From NCBI GenBank assembly GCA_019055375.1, contig JAHQIW010005259.1, forward strand, positions 62,001 to 126,000: a stretch of 64,000 nucleotides of DNA. Direction: 5' to 3'. Within the stretch, counting starts at the first letter, position 1; each line of letters starts with the position of its first letter. The DNA is from Parelaphostrongylus tenuis. Taxonomy: Eukaryota > Nematoda > Chromadorea > Rhabditida > Metastrongylidae. Both the position numbers and the translations under genes were made by a program. Of this stretch, positions 50,070 to 62,639 are shown in pieces. The notes below the pieces were generated by a model. It was given only the letters and a program-made list of their open reading frames with translations, had not been told where the DNA came from and did no database searches.

Positions 50070-50480
50070 TAAATTCTTGGGCGACACAAATTATTCCTTT
50101 ACTTAATGGAACTTCTGAGTAATCAGGCCCACGGGGAACGTATATACATACATACAGATAAACATATGTACATACACAAATGCACGCACACACACGACGA
50201 ACGAAGAATCGATGCAGAACAAGAAAGCTCACGAAGCTAGTCAGAATCAAATATTGGGCAAAAATACTTTAAAAAATCCCTCAAGTCAAAACATACCCAT
50301 TTCCAACTAAGGTGATAAAAATGATAAGCTGATGTTACAAGGTTTTTTCAACAACTCTGCTCTCAAAGGACTGGTATTCACAAGAGATAACACCAACTCC
50401 GGCCGATGAGTTACACCACATAACGTGGGCCTTGAAATGCTGAGAATCGACGCACATACACTACACATACATATACACAG

Positions 50481-50481
<1 letters not shown>

Positions 50482-50535
<54 letters not shown>

Positions 50536-50542
50536 ACACACA

Positions 50543-50599
<57 letters not shown>
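50482..50599. repeat. (CA)n microsatellite
   Basis: About 118 bases of CA with two TA interruptions. The Cys/Val- and His/Thr-repeat open frames across it are artefacts of the repeat. Confidence 0.95.
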
Positions 50600-50602
<3 letters not shown>

Positions 50603-51588
50603 AAAATGACTAAGCGTGTACGGGGGCAGTAGGTTTTTCGATCGACGAGAAAGTTGTTTGCTGTCGACGAGTCACTGGAGCCTCGGCAGAAAACGAAAAA
50701 CTCTAAAGTGCAATCATCTCTAGTGCTATGGGTACGTATCATGCATATACGATGAGTACGGTGTATACATCGATCAGAAGACATTTCAGCGACGTCCTAT
50801 CATGCAGACTGACCACTGAGAAAACAGGCTGAAAAGCTTCTCAAAGACTTCATCGAGACATCGTCAAGTGAACGAACGAATGACAGAGATTTTATGAACG
50901 GACACAGGGATGCTGCTAATGCAGTTTTGATGATAATACATATGAGCAGAATGGGAAGTAACCTAACTAACATTTGTTTAACGTTCCATAATTACAGGGC
51001 AGTTGTCTAAAGTTTAATAACTTATAAAAGAACCGCTAATTCCACTATGTTGCATATTCACTTGTGGAACGCACGCATGAAATATTTAAGAATTTTATAA
51101 GGTTGATAAGTAAGTCAACTTTTCTAGTAGCATATCAAAATCAATTTCGTTTTCTCCACTTAAAAAGAGATAAAAGTACATTTCACCAGTATTTTACTTT
51201 ATGAAAAGATAATGCTGGCACGAATGGTTCATCAAATGCAGGATAATAATACACGGAACACCAGCACTAATGCATTAAAAATGTGACGAGAAAGCGATAG
51301 CAATCTTCAACTTGTCATGATCACTATATCATGCTGAATATATTAGATCTATTGAATAGCTATGTAAATTTATCAGAAAAAAAATAATGAGCAAATAATA
51401 CGCTTAAGAAAAAGCAAGCATTCCCAAATAACGAACAAGAGATAAGGCTTTCATCTTTGATTCATCGCAGCACATCGGAGTGATATGGGCATGAAGGTAA
51501 AAAAGTAGCGAGAAAGATGGCTACTAATATCATGCATATAAGTGTATTTGTGTCTGTACGTGTGTGCGTTCTTGTGTATATGTATGTG

Positions 51589-51590
<2 letters not shown>

Positions 51591-51634
<44 letters not shown>

Positions 51635-51655
51635 TGTGTGTTTGTGTGTGAGTGT
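51591..51655. repeat. (TG)n microsatellite
   Basis: About 65 bases of TG with short interruptions, opposite in strand sense to the (CA)n tract 1 kb upstream. Confidence 0.95.
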
Positions 51656-53929
51656 TTAGGCAGACGTGTGAATGTGTTTACATCCATAAATGCTTTGTCT
51701 GTATATTGTGGATATATGTTTAGACATGTTGTAAGCAGGCAGAATATAAGTAATACTGTGAAAACATCACAAGCAATTTGTCTCAAACCGATATGTAGCA
51801 ACACCGACACAGCTCGCGTCATTGCACTATCGATTCCGTCCTTGGAGTAGTGCCAATATGATGTAACTTAAAAACTGGCAGAAGAAGGAACAGAGTGCAT
51901 AAATTAATCTACTAGCGCATAAGAAGAAGTGCACTACACATACTTGGGAAATTAACTGAAGCATTATCACTAAGGTTAGTATGATGGCAGCAAAGAAGGT
52001 AAAGTACATGTGAATCTTGAGGACAGCCTTTGTTAAGCTGACCCGCGACTTATGTCAACTGTTCATGTTGTTTCTGTTGTCATCGTTGTTGCTGTTGTTG
52101 TTTTATTTTACAATCATTCGATGACGGCGATTCGGCGACATCGCTTTCTTCAAATCTTGAGCGCATTTTATGTAACGCTACTGATATAAAAGAGGGAAAA
52201 AAACTTAGACAGTTGTTTGCTAACTTCGCTTATTTGTCAGTGGTTGCTCATAACCACTGAATATGTTCGGTTGATGACTCTGCATTGACCTAATTCTATT
52301 AGTATAGTGATATAGAGATGGTTCCACTTGCTTAGGTGAAAGCCCTCGTGCGTAGCCAACGCTACACACTGTTAACTATTGACTGTTGTATCACGTCGTA
52401 ATTCTTATTTTATTGTTCCGGATTTCGTTCTGAATTTAATGCAGTCAGTTAGCATAAAATAAGAATTGATGGCAGTGATATGTCAAAATAAAACTCTGAG
52501 CCCTTTTTCCCACAACCATCGAAAAACTCATAGAGTTCAGTTATGCGAATCTCCTTATATCTGTGTCGTTTTCGAAACCAGTAATTTTCATTTCGCTGCA
52601 TAGGCAAAATATGATGTAATCGTCATGGTCACATACGCATCACAATGACTTTGATTCAAAAAAAAAGTATTGATATATCTTATAAAGCAGAACATGTTGG
52701 TCCGTGAGACTGATGTAGGGAGCAAGGCATTCCGCTTTACCCACTGCATCGAAAAATTAACGAGCACTGGCAAATATTTACAACCACGTCTCTACGTCAT
52801 CGAAATTCCCGTATATCAATTCTCTTCCCATCGATTGTCAGGCCACTCGATCGAACTTCCACAAAGTCGCGTACATCTGGATTTCGGGTCATTATCAGTG
52901 GATTCCGCTCGCTCGAGAAATATGAGGGTTATAATTTTTGTTTAGAGCCTTCGTGAAAAATATACAATGAAGTGGGTAGTTTTCTTCTTCTATCATCTAA
53001 AGATATAGGGTTACTATTTAACGTTTTATGGAAGAATTCATCACGGATGTGCAATTCCATTCAGCATTTTGATGTGCGAGAAAGAGTCTATGACATTTCT
53101 TATTAGCACGTGGTGGAGGTTATTCACCTCCTGACTTGTGTGTTATGAGAAATTGCATAGCTTTCAGTGGTTTGCCTTAATTTCTTCGTGACAGAGTGAT
53201 TTTTCGATAATTGGCGCCAATTTCTTCTGTGTGTGTTTAGGGTGTTCAGGTCTCTACAGGTTTATAAAAGCGACATTGCTATATGGCACTGTAGACCTAC
53301 GTATTTTCTTCAGACTGCGTTCCTCCAAATTTAAATATGTATAGAATCGACACTTTCTAAACATCAAATGTCAATTTTAAACCGATAGAATAGAAAAACT
53401 GCGCGTCATCGACTCCACAATATCAGAATTTTCCCATGGTGAGATAAAAGAATTCTAACCCTGCAGGTAGAGATCTCTATCTATCTAAATTGTGATTGAG
53501 AATGATTGAATTCACTTTGAGCTAACTTTTGGTTAGTTCAAAGTTCAGTGTGGCTACCATTTTTCCATTTCAACACTTCTAAAGAGGTCACGACATCATA
53601 GAGGTGTTAAAAAGTAAATTGCTGTTTTATCACTATTACATGATGATCAACTGTGTGAGGGGTAAAAACTCTTGAAGCACAAAAGATGGAAGTGGTGTTG
53701 CACATTGATTCTCCTCACCATTACATTATTGAAGTTGTAGGCATCGTAAATCGAGTTTGTCCTTTTAGCTGTAAGGTTGATCATTCGTTATGCAATCTAT
53801 TTTCCCATAATATGATCCATTTTTTCACGACACGTTATCACATCTACTGTGCGGGTGCTGGCACTTCTTGAATTCGATTCGTGTCCTCGCATACATCGTC
53901 CACAGAGGTTTGAATATTTTGCACGTTTT
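51656..53929. other. No gene seen
   Basis: A short GTT repeat lies near 52,080-52,110. The 91-codon plus frame at 52670-52945 is unrecognised. Confidence 0.45.
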
Positions 53930-54115
53930 CTATTCGACTGTTATTGGAACCTCGCTCAGAATTCAATATAATATGATAGCATACGTCACATGTTGTTTCG
54001 AATGATGCTTGAGGATTTCACTTCCTTCATGAGTGTCGTAAAATGCTGATCGAGCTGAATCTCCCTGTCATCTTGAAAATAGTCGAGCTGAGGCGCTTCT
54101 ACGTAATTTTGAGAG
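53930..54115 (-). repeat. tRNA-derived SINE, copy 2, head lost
   Basis: The body matches the 25.7- and 62.7-kb copies (ATGCTTGAGGATTTCACTTC, then CGTAAAATGCTGATC). The tRNA-like head is not recognisable where it should lie, just above 54,115. Confidence 0.45.
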
Positions 54116-57100
54116 TTTAACAAGAGAAGCTTGAATTATCAATTTGCTGCATAGCTGGTATTACTCGGAAATTTCTTTCGTGTGAACGAAACATCAAAAT
54201 TATCCTCAAGAAATCTTACAGACCCTGTGTAAGGGTCATGGTTAATGTAATAAGAATGAAAGCTAATAGAGCAAAAACGGTAGAGCTCTTGAATGCCAAC
54301 TGTATCTGTGTATAAAGCTACTCGCTTGATATGAAAAAGCATACGTATTCCACTCCTCCAAATATCCCATGTTTTTGAAATTTACTTGCGATAAATTTAG
54401 CGAGAATGGGTTAGAAATTTAGATAACTTTTTCACTAATAGAGGTCTTCAAATGTGAAATAATCAAATTATGGCTGCTAAGTTAATATGACACTCACGAA
54501 GAATCTTTAGCCATTGTATAGCGAGCTCTAACTTTATGAAGTTACCATGATTGATACTAATTCACCCGGGTAGAATAAAGCAAAATTGTGGCAATAAAGT
54601 TTCCAGCAGTTTCGTGATACGTGAAATTTTTGTGTAGTTTATTGGAGAGCCCTTGCACTGAAGTCTTTTCAGTCTATGCTTGCTAACATAGTCCCTCAAG
54701 TCCATTGCATTTTTTATCCTTTAAGAAACGAAAAAAGTAGTTTTTTTTTTGAGACGGAATGTATGCATTTGGATACAGGAATTTCTGAAAGCTCTTCTCG
54801 TTGGAGAAGAATTTTTTCTCAAACTTTCAGTAGTAGTCCTAAGCTCAACTATCAGCGATTTCACTAATGTGTTTTACTTCTAAATAACTTCTTGATTGCG
54901 TTTCAGCAGTAAGAATAATATCATGTTTCACACGCTCAACAGACTCATAGAATGAGGGGAATCTATTGGACTACTTGCATGCGATAGAAAAAAGTGGAAA
55001 TTTTGTGATGCCAGCTTGAGTCACTCGACAAGCAACGGAAGGGCAGGTGAGACAGTTGACAGGGTATTCACTCAAGATGGACAATTTATTTGAGAAAATC
55101 TTTAGGTCAAGCCATGTGACGGAGAGTAGGGCTGACGCATCTGGCCATTATTTTACCAGCGATACCACCATTCTTGATTTATGAGATAAAACGGAGAACT
55201 ACAGGATTGTATCGTGTGCGAGTTCTTAATAGCTCCTTATAATAGTAGACAATCCAGTGTTTACGTAGCATTTCAACACTCATGGACATCCCAGTCCAGG
55301 ATGATGATGTGCTAACTGGTTGGGATTGTAAATAAATCATCGGTCCTATATTTTTGCATGAATTATTATCGAATGTTAATCACTATTTTGGACAGGTGCG
55401 TCAAATAAACTCAAGTAAAAGGTTTTGAAACGTCGAACTTAGTGATAACATGAAACACAGTGGTCCAAAAAATGTTGCAATGTTCAGAAAGATGGACGAG
55501 AAATTAACGAGTGCCAAAATCTATTTCCATTATCGACTTTGAATAATAATTTTATGTTTCGTTCATGACCAGACAAGAGCTTTTTACCATTAATTCTTTT
55601 CCACAAAAGTCAACAGTGTAGCGGATGCCGCCTTCTACGTAGCCTGCATAAGGTCACATTTCTGTGCAATCTACTAAATTCTCTTATAGCATCAGGAAAA
55701 TAAGCGAAATTAAATTTCGGTGAATTGAGAATCGGATTCTTTAGAAGCTAATCTTCTTTTGCGCTTTTTACTCATTGAGGGAGACTGAGCAATCGAATCT
55801 ACTCTGTGAGAAAGCGCCTATCTTTGGACAAAAGATCTGCGTGAAATACGGGTCTTGGACGAGGTCATCTTTGATGATCTCGATTCAATCTGAGTTTTGG
55901 TTCATTTTTTCCGTTTGGATATGAGTGTTGTAATTCATAAATATAATCTGAAATCTTTTCAAACTGTTAAGGAAGCACTCCAATCAATTTGCATTCATAT
56001 GTAAATACAAATTAATGCAAAACGTTAATCGCCACCAAATGCCGAGTATTTATTTCAGCACAAATCACGTTTTTCTGTATGAAATTCCGGAATTTTATGT
56101 TACTTCCATGGCTGTATAAGAAAGAAGGACAATGAAGACTTCAGCTATGAGGATAAAAGATCCGAACGTACTTCATCCAATGGAAAATCGTCACGAGAAT
56201 TTTGGCAACGATGGAGGTGAAAGTGGTAGAGAATGTGTTATAAGTAAAAAGATTTCACGCTACTTTTCGCATCGAAAATTTGTATGCACATTTTCTAGTA
56301 ATTACTTTAAGCTAGTAAATAGCACATGTTTGGTGACAAACTTTGTCTAGCTAAGGTCTCGACGTCTATGTTTTCTTCACGGCGATGATTCGAGTAGATC
56401 GTTCACAGTGGTCCGCCATCGCTGTAAACGTTCGTCTTCGCTGTTGATCCAGACGATTCTTGTTCAGTGGAGCACCGCTTAAAAGAAGAACCTCACTCTG
56501 TGACGTCCTTTTATTCAGAACGGTTGTTATGGTAATTATCCAATTATAGTGATTCGTTTCTCCTGCCAAGCACGTTCTAGCTAAATCACAAAAGAAATTG
56601 CTATGCCAAACAACGAGTAAACGAAGTAAGTTTCGTAATATCTACTAGTAACGCCACTGCTGCTTCTCAGTGTAACACATATCACTCGATACCAGTGCTT
56701 CCACAGCTGGCAACAATTTTTCAATCGGCAGGAACTGTTTATTTAGCCCTATGATGATTTCTTACGCGGCAGGCTGCAAGCACGGACGCTATAATAACAG
56801 TGTGATAGTTTTCCGATAAAATTTGGAAGTTTATCGCCACTTAAGAGAGTTCAATCGTCAACAAAAAAAGAAGACATGAAAGAAGAGACTATAATGAGGT
56901 TCTTTTCGGTTAAGGCATACCAAAACAACCACAAGCGGTTTTTTCATGTAAGAGAGTCAATCCCTAGAAGGAATTGGCTCAGACGAAAGACACCGTGTAA
57001 TTAACGAGGTTGGAGGGCCGAAACACTTGTATTGCATGTATAAGTGCCTATAATAGACCACATGCATGTCTTGAAAATAACTATCAGTTATGTTGAAATT

Positions 57101-57559
57101 TGAGTGTGCCTCAAGAAATACTCGAAACGAAAGATATGATATTTCACGATTAGCAGCCACGAGCAATCGAGTGTACAACACTGCCCGTTCTGTGATTTTA
57201 TCGCTTATCGGCTTGTGTAAAATGTTCGTTGTCGACTCCTTTATATAAGGGGTAGACCATCAAGAACTGACTGAACGATAAGGCGCGTTCTGTTCACTAG
57301 AAATATCTTTTTCTGAGTCTCTTCTATGAAAAAAATTTTTTTGTAACGACAATGTGTGCTTAGAGTCAGAACTTCTCTCTATAATTCCGAAAAATCTGCT
57401 GTGAAGTTAAAAAAATGACTGCGATTGTAAAGCGTTAGCTTTTTTTCGTTGGTGAAACGTACTACGAAGGTCGTTTCACAGACTAAGCTCTGTATCAAAA
57501 TCGGCATTTCTTAAGCTATCGAGCAATCACAAAAACATGGACAAAAAAAAACAACTATC
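54116..57559. other. No gene seen
   Basis: Short frames only. A 32-base stretch at 55,015-55,046 with splice-like ends is too small to support. Confidence 0.45.
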
Positions 57560-57823
57560 AACAAATGTTATGTAGCAACAAGATACCCATTGATGTAGAG
57601 CGATGTGCAAAACTTTCGCGTCAGCCGGGACTAGAACCCGCGCCTCACTCTTTCCGGTAATGCGTGCTCTATCCGTCACACTACTGACGCCCATTTTACA
57701 CATCGCTCTTTTCACGCTACAGCGCAGCTATCTGTCAGCCGCCAGCCGTCAACGGCCTGGCCCGGGTAGTCGGTCTCGACATTGAACCCAGTCACGCTGA
57801 GTGATATTGGGTATTGAAGATCA
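57560..57823 (-). repeat. tRNA-like repeat with complete cloverleaf
   Basis: The minus strand 57690-57618 is a 73-base cloverleaf: perfect 7-bp acceptor stem (GCGTCAG/CTGACGC), 4-bp D stem, T arm with loop TTCTAGT and B box GGTTCTAGTCC. The anticodon stem is weak and the loop CCGGAAA lacks U33, so it is a repeat head, not a working tRNA. The flank to 57,823 (CGGCCTGGCCCGGGTAGTCG) recurs in diverged form at 59,140-59,280. Confidence 0.6.
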
Positions 57824-58085
57824 AACGAAATTCTTTTTACTTAACCGCTTCTAGCGGTGTTATGATGTTACAACTAGATACCCATTGATGTAAAGCGATG
57901 TGCAAAACTTTCGTGTCAGGCGAGACTAGAACGGTTAGTAATGTAACGGATAGAGCACGCATTCCCAGAAAGAGTGAGGAGCGCCCGCCTGACGCGAAAG
58001 TTTTGCATATTGCTCTACATCAGTGGGTATCTAGTTGTAACATCATAACACCGCTAGAAGCGGTTAAATAAAAACAATTTCGTTT
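57824..58085. repeat. Foldback element built from the same tRNA-like repeat
   Basis: Arms of about 85 bases (left CTTAACCGCTTCTAGCGGTG; right CACCGCTAGAAGCGGTTAAA) flank tRNA-like pieces. The anticodon arm CATTC-CCAGAAA-GAGTG is fully paired. It follows the cloverleaf repeat directly, and GATACCCATTGATGTA occurs at the left of both. Confidence 0.65.
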
Positions 58086-58409
58086 GTTATGTAACAGTTG
58101 AAAATATGTTTGTTTTCGGAAGCGTATGGTTTTCTAATAAAAACACGAAAGTCTTTTCGGCAAGTAGGCGTTTTCATATTGAAAACCATCATTGGAGTCT
58201 TTTTTGTGATATTCCATCACTTAGTAGTGATAATATCTTCTTACAACCTAAACCCATCACGTAACCTTTCACAATTCCATTGCTGCAGGCGCCCTAGAAA
58301 TAGTGGCGCTCCACACGCGAATTGAAAGGGCGTATACATATACAAACGATAAAGCTCTCAGCGTTAATTTTTCTGTGAGGAATGTACCTATGCATTTCAC
58401 TCCATCAAG

Positions 58410-59010
58410 TATCGCTTGAGATGATGAAATGCATTTCTGGCCTTTACAGTGACTCGCGATGGCCTACCACTGTATGAAGTCAGTACCGCTATCCTCCCAA
58501 ATAAGTTTGGTATTAACTCGAAAGTCTTCTTGAACCTCGGCATGATAATAAAGGGCCGGATTCAAACGACACCCTACGCAAAGAATATAGGTGGTCCTTA
58601 ATATTGATAACACTGTGAGAGGTTTCTCTTGAATGAAATGTCGCTTACTAATGCCATACTTTTCAATTTTTTTCATAATACTTTGCGTAAATATATGAAT
58701 GATGTTACAATTATACGTTCAGGCTCCAAGGAAGGCGACCACGCCGAAACGGCAGCTATCAATATTTACGAAGATCCATCGGTCGTCCATAAGGGCAATA
58801 GATCGCATATGGCAGCAACTTAGTAAAAGTTTAAAAAGAATTTTAGTTCCTAAGTTATTCTTTTTCTTTTCTAAGTTTATTATCAATTCTTCGGCCTCAG
58901 AGGGATGAGGGATTCGGTGAGCTCTGAGCGCGGAATCGAATCATCGACCGTCGGTTGATCGACCATGCGGTATTTCAGAGGACCTCTAGCCACTGTGCCA
59001 CATGCGCTCG
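58410..59010 (-). repeat. SINE of the second family, split by a 370-base insertion
   Basis: 58,410-58,521 matches the body and 58,890-59,010 the head of the 8.44-kb SINE (shared CATTTCTGGCCTT-type body, CCTCAGAGGGAT joint, GTGCCACATGCGC end). The intervening 58,522-58,889 is foreign to it and carries a stem-GAAAC motif at 58,716-58,760. Confidence 0.5.
58716..58760 (+). repeat. Second stem-GAAAC motif
   Basis: CAGGCTCCAAGGAAGGCG, ACCA, CGCCGAAACGGCAG has the same hairpin with a different loop and the same GAAAC. It lies within the insertion that splits a SINE. Confidence 0.3.
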
Positions 59011-59039
59011 TTATTTATTTCAAAGTGCTGAATGATACG

Positions 59040-59285
59040 CAAAACTTCGAAGCTCGAGAAAGAGCTGAACCCACATCCCACTCTTTGTGGAGGTGCATGC
59101 TGACCACTGCACTGCCGGTGCTCTTGTTCTGCTATAACTCTTTATGCGATATAAGGTATCGATTCCGTCAGCTACCTACTGTCAACGGTTGATCTGGTAA
59201 GCACATATCGACATTGAACGCAGTCACTTTGGTTGTTACTGGATATAGGTAATCGACAGAATTTCTTATTTAATCACTTTTCTAG
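59040..59285 (-). repeat. Diverged third copy of the 57.6-kb tRNA-like repeat
   Basis: Shared order of blocks with 57,620-57,845: GAACCC-like T arm, CCCACTCTTT, a diverged anticodon and D region, GTCAACGG, CGACATTGAAC.CAGTCAC and TTTCTAGC. It has no full cloverleaf. Confidence 0.45.
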
Positions 59286-60069
59286 CAATGATATTATTAT
59301 CATTATGTTATTATCAATGTGAAAAGTTAGTTAGAGTAAGATTTGTAGAGTGGCTTTGTTCTAACCTCATAATCGCTCACATAATATTCATAGAGTGAAT
59401 TGCAATGATTTTAGACCGGTTGAACCATGCTTTGATCATTTTGAAAAAAGTGGCCCTTTTTTGACGAGCTTACAAGTTGAGTACCATCTGCAAAGATCGC
59501 AAAAAACTCATCAGTAACTGGAAGACTTGATAAGACATGAGAGAAATCTCAATTGTGACTAGAAAATTCAGCAAGTCATGCCTTGCCGTTCAGTTCAATG
59601 TGATGTCCTTTTTCGATCTCTACTGTCGAAGTTCCATTGACTGCTTTGCTTTCAGGCGACCGTTTAATAGTCTAATCGTAGAAGTTAGTGCATATCCTGG
59701 CAGAATCCTAGTTGAAAAACAGCGAATATTTTCTGAAAGCGATTGCCTGTGGTAAAGATAGGCATACATCGCCAATTCAGTGAGGGAGTAAGCACCAGAT
59801 AAAGCAAAGAGATTCAAAAACGCAGCTGAAAATCTCGACGAACACTGGTCAAGATGCATAAAGAAACGAATGATGAAATTGTTGGGCTGTGTAAGGCATT
59901 TGTGTACGAAAAATCTGAATACACTAATATATTGTTGAATGAGATTTTTCAATTATATGGTTTTCTTAACTTTGTAATTTGTCATAGCTATTATTTTAAT
60001 TGCTAGTATCGCTTGAAACAAAGTAAGCCAAGAAAAGGTTAAAAAAATTAGTGGATCATATAGCATCTG
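59286..60069. other. No gene seen
   Basis: Overlapping frames on both strands at 59.5-59.95 kb are unrecognised. Confidence 0.45.
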
Positions 60070-60200
60070 TGTTAATTACAAAGTGTCTTAAACGATTAGC
60101 AATAAAAGTTTGCCTTTACTGCATGAACGTTCTGCCCAGTAAGCTGCAGTCTTTCAAGAGACACATTGAACTCCATGTTGCGTATGAAGCTTCTATTTAA
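60070..60200 (+). pseudogene. BED-type zinc-finger relic, probably from a hAT transposon
   Basis: An open frame ending at TAA 60200 contains KVCLYCMNVLPSKLQSFKRH followed by IELH. The C-x2-C pair, the PSKL motif and the H-x4-H spacing match BED zinc fingers of hAT-derived proteins (CxxC ... PSKLxRHL). Only the finger is left; no hAT dimerisation region was recognised downstream. Confidence 0.4.
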
Positions 60201-61879
60201 ACTGCTCTACTTTCAAGCGCCTTCATAGAGCATCTTGCCGAATATAGTCATGAAGGAGAAGCACACAATATTTGTGTAGGTAGGTACGTTTGTGAGATGA
60301 AAGAGTGTATTTGCTTGTCAAGATGAAATGTATCGGTTACTCAACTTTGTGCTCACTTCTTCAATGCTCCTAGATCACCTCTTATCTGACTCCAGGAGAA
60401 TAATCTATATGTGTTTGAATAGAACTAGAAAAGCAATGTGAGAGGCAACCTAATTCACGAAGGAAAAAGATACCGTATGAGCAGACTTTCACTTTAGGAC
60501 GGCAAATTTTCAATGTCTGAAACTGATCCAGACCTCAATCACTTTGTGTGTGAATTAAGCAATGTTACCTTGTAGGTAAGAAGTTCAGTAATTGAGTATT
60601 CATGGATGCAGCAAGTTTTCTTTCTAATGGCTGGACATCACATGTTTCATGCTATTTGGATCCCACTACTTCCTGCATCTGATTCATTTCCATGCATCCA
60701 ACACCCACAGAGGACTTCAAGCTTTTCTCAGCGTTTAAGCTCAGTGCTTCTGCTAACGTCACCGAAGGGTGGTCAAGTAGACACTCTCTAGAATCTTGAA
60801 GCTGTGTTATGAAGTGAGCTAGAGGGAGTGAGCCCGTCGAAGATAAATATAATACCAAATTTCGAATGCTGTTAAAGATGCTGCTTCGTGGAATCTCAGT
60901 GGATTTACAAAAATGCTTGGGTTGGTTCAGCTTTTGTTGTTACGAATGGAATCACTACCACGCGCTTCAAGCCTTCCGGATAATAGAAATGAAGAGCAAA
61001 GTAGTTGAATTTATTGATGAGAACTTTGTAGCACTTCTAAATATGCACTGGCTTTCCTATCTACTTCACTGTCCTCTGATAAGATATCATTATCATATCA
61101 CTGTCTTTATTTCGTGTCTTCTAAATTTGCATTTATCTGATTTACATTCATTTTATGATAAGGTGTGATCACTGTGATATTCATATCAATAGACTTTAAC
61201 CAAAGCTTCTCGGTGAGGATGAGATTCATTTTCATCTGTTTGTCTTACGAAACGGATGGCCGCAATTTCTGGGTGAGTTACTTTTACAGTAAAGACAGTG
61301 CAGTACCCTGTAGTGTGTGTAATGAGGGTGTGTCGATGTCGCTGCAGAACTAACGGGAATCGATTGGCGATCCGTGGCAGCAGGATCGACATGCATTCGA
61401 TGCACACAAGCTCTCCGTGTAGTGAAAAGTGATGATAGTTCCGGAGTTTTGAAACTACTTGTTCAAAGGTGGAGTTTTTTCAGTGCTTGTCAAGAGCATG
61501 GACGAAACCTCGCCGATTTCTTCAAAGAGAAGTAAATTAGCATTACACTTCAGATTTACAGAACAACGTCACCTCTGTAATAGTCATTTGTAAAGTCGTA
61601 TTGTGGCCGGGGAGAGCATTGCGGATGTCATATAATTTTTTAATATGCCTGACTTTGGGACGAGAAAAATTTTATCATAATTTTCTTGTAATCAGTCGAT
61701 AACTTATTCAACATATCTTGAAGCGTTAGCCGACATAAAACACTATAAGAGGATACACGACTTTGATTAGAACTATTCAATTGGCCCCGTTATCTTACTA
61801 ATTATCAATTGTTAGTTCACTTTAATTGCTATAGTAAAACATACCTATCGGACAACATTGTCGGATGTAAGAAGAATAA
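60201..61879. other. No supported gene
   Basis: A 68-codon minus frame at 60652-60858 (LAHFITQLQDSRECLLDHPS) looks coding-like but has no splice context. The 100-codon plus frame at 60866-61168 is unrecognised. Confidence 0.4.
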
Positions 61880-62056
61880 AAGCGGCTTAACACTCTGAGG
61901 ACCACTGGCCCACGCCGCTAATCCTCTCCGCCGGGCATGCGACGGCTCCGCGGCCAGCACCCCGAAGTGTCGAGTGACGAGTGCTGCCGTCTCTAGGGAC
62001 GAAACACCCGTTACTGCGGACTAGAAGTGACGGGAAGGGCTAGCGCCATGGGGCGA
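61880..62056 (+). other. GC-rich island, probable repeat end or exon
   Basis: About 175 bases are markedly GC-rich in an AT-rich region. They end GCCATGGGGCGAACG followed by a good donor (GTAAGC). The frame carrying that ATG is blocked by stops upstream. Sequence style suggests the 5' part of a non-LTR retroelement. A vaguely similar GC-rich piece lies at 45,735-45,800. Confidence 0.35.
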
Positions 62057-62224
62057 ACGGTAAGCTACATGTTGAGCACTGTCGAATGCTGACAATAATA
62101 TGTTTGTACGATAGATCAATGTTATATGAAACTGGTAACTTCGTGAATAGAAATTAGGTGCCTTTGGTTAGCTGTTAGAAAAGATCATTCTTCTTGGAAA
62201 CTTAACCGAATCTTTTGATATTAG

Positions 62225-62345
62225 CCATAGCTATGATGACTCTAAAACCTAGAAACTTAAAAGATCACTTGCCAAATTTCATCGATCGCTCACCGTCTGC
62301 TGGAATGCGCAGTTTTGGATTCACTCGCGAGATGGACAAGAGAAA
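62225..62345 (+). CDS. Candidate first or early exon, unrecognised protein
   Basis: The acceptor TTTTGATATTAG is followed eight bases later by ATGATG. The frame is open for 37 codons (MMTLKPRNLKDHLPNF, then IDRSPSAGMRSFGFTREMDK) and ends in a GTGAGT donor at exit phase 2. The acceptor could serve cis or spliced-leader trans-splicing, which would make this the first coding exon. A phase-compatible continuation starts at 63056 after GGTTTCAG (RPYVPCPKHTVYAW) and stays open to TAA near 63141. A shorter alternative ends at 62590. A basic K-R pair and a SFGF segment recall processed peptides, but no precursor family is recognised. Confidence 0.4.
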
Positions 62346-62639
62346 GTGAGTTATAAATCACACTATTATATTGTTGAGCTCTATTACATTAGTTCATAAA
62401 CGTCAAGAATAAAGCGGAGCATCCACAATCACCCATTTCTGCTCATATCCTTCCAAAGAGATTATGCTAAGTTCAGATATAAATGACGACACCTGAAAGG
62501 AACGAAATTTGCTAGTAGCATATCTTTTCGACTCATAATATCGGATGACTATAATTGCTCTGTAGTGGGATTCTGCTGAACCTTAGATGACCAACCAATC
62601 ATAACGTGGCTGATAATCGTATTCAAATCAATTTTTTTT

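Noticed and set aside
50307..50784. Cys-Val and His-Thr repeat proteins
   Set aside because: Direct products of the (CA)n microsatellite in different frames.
51451..51850. Frames over the TG tract (123 and 102 codons)
   Set aside because: Open only because of the (TG)n microsatellite; flanking parts are unrecognised.
57000..57020. Third stem-GAAAC motif (GGAGGGCCGAAACAC)
   Set aside because: It lacks the paired hairpin and the shared flanking blocks of the two accepted copies.
57618..57690. Functional tRNA gene with anticodon GGA
   Set aside because: The fold is good, but the anticodon loop has C at position 33, the anticodon stem is weak, a serine tRNA would need a long variable arm, and the sequence recurs as a repeat family.
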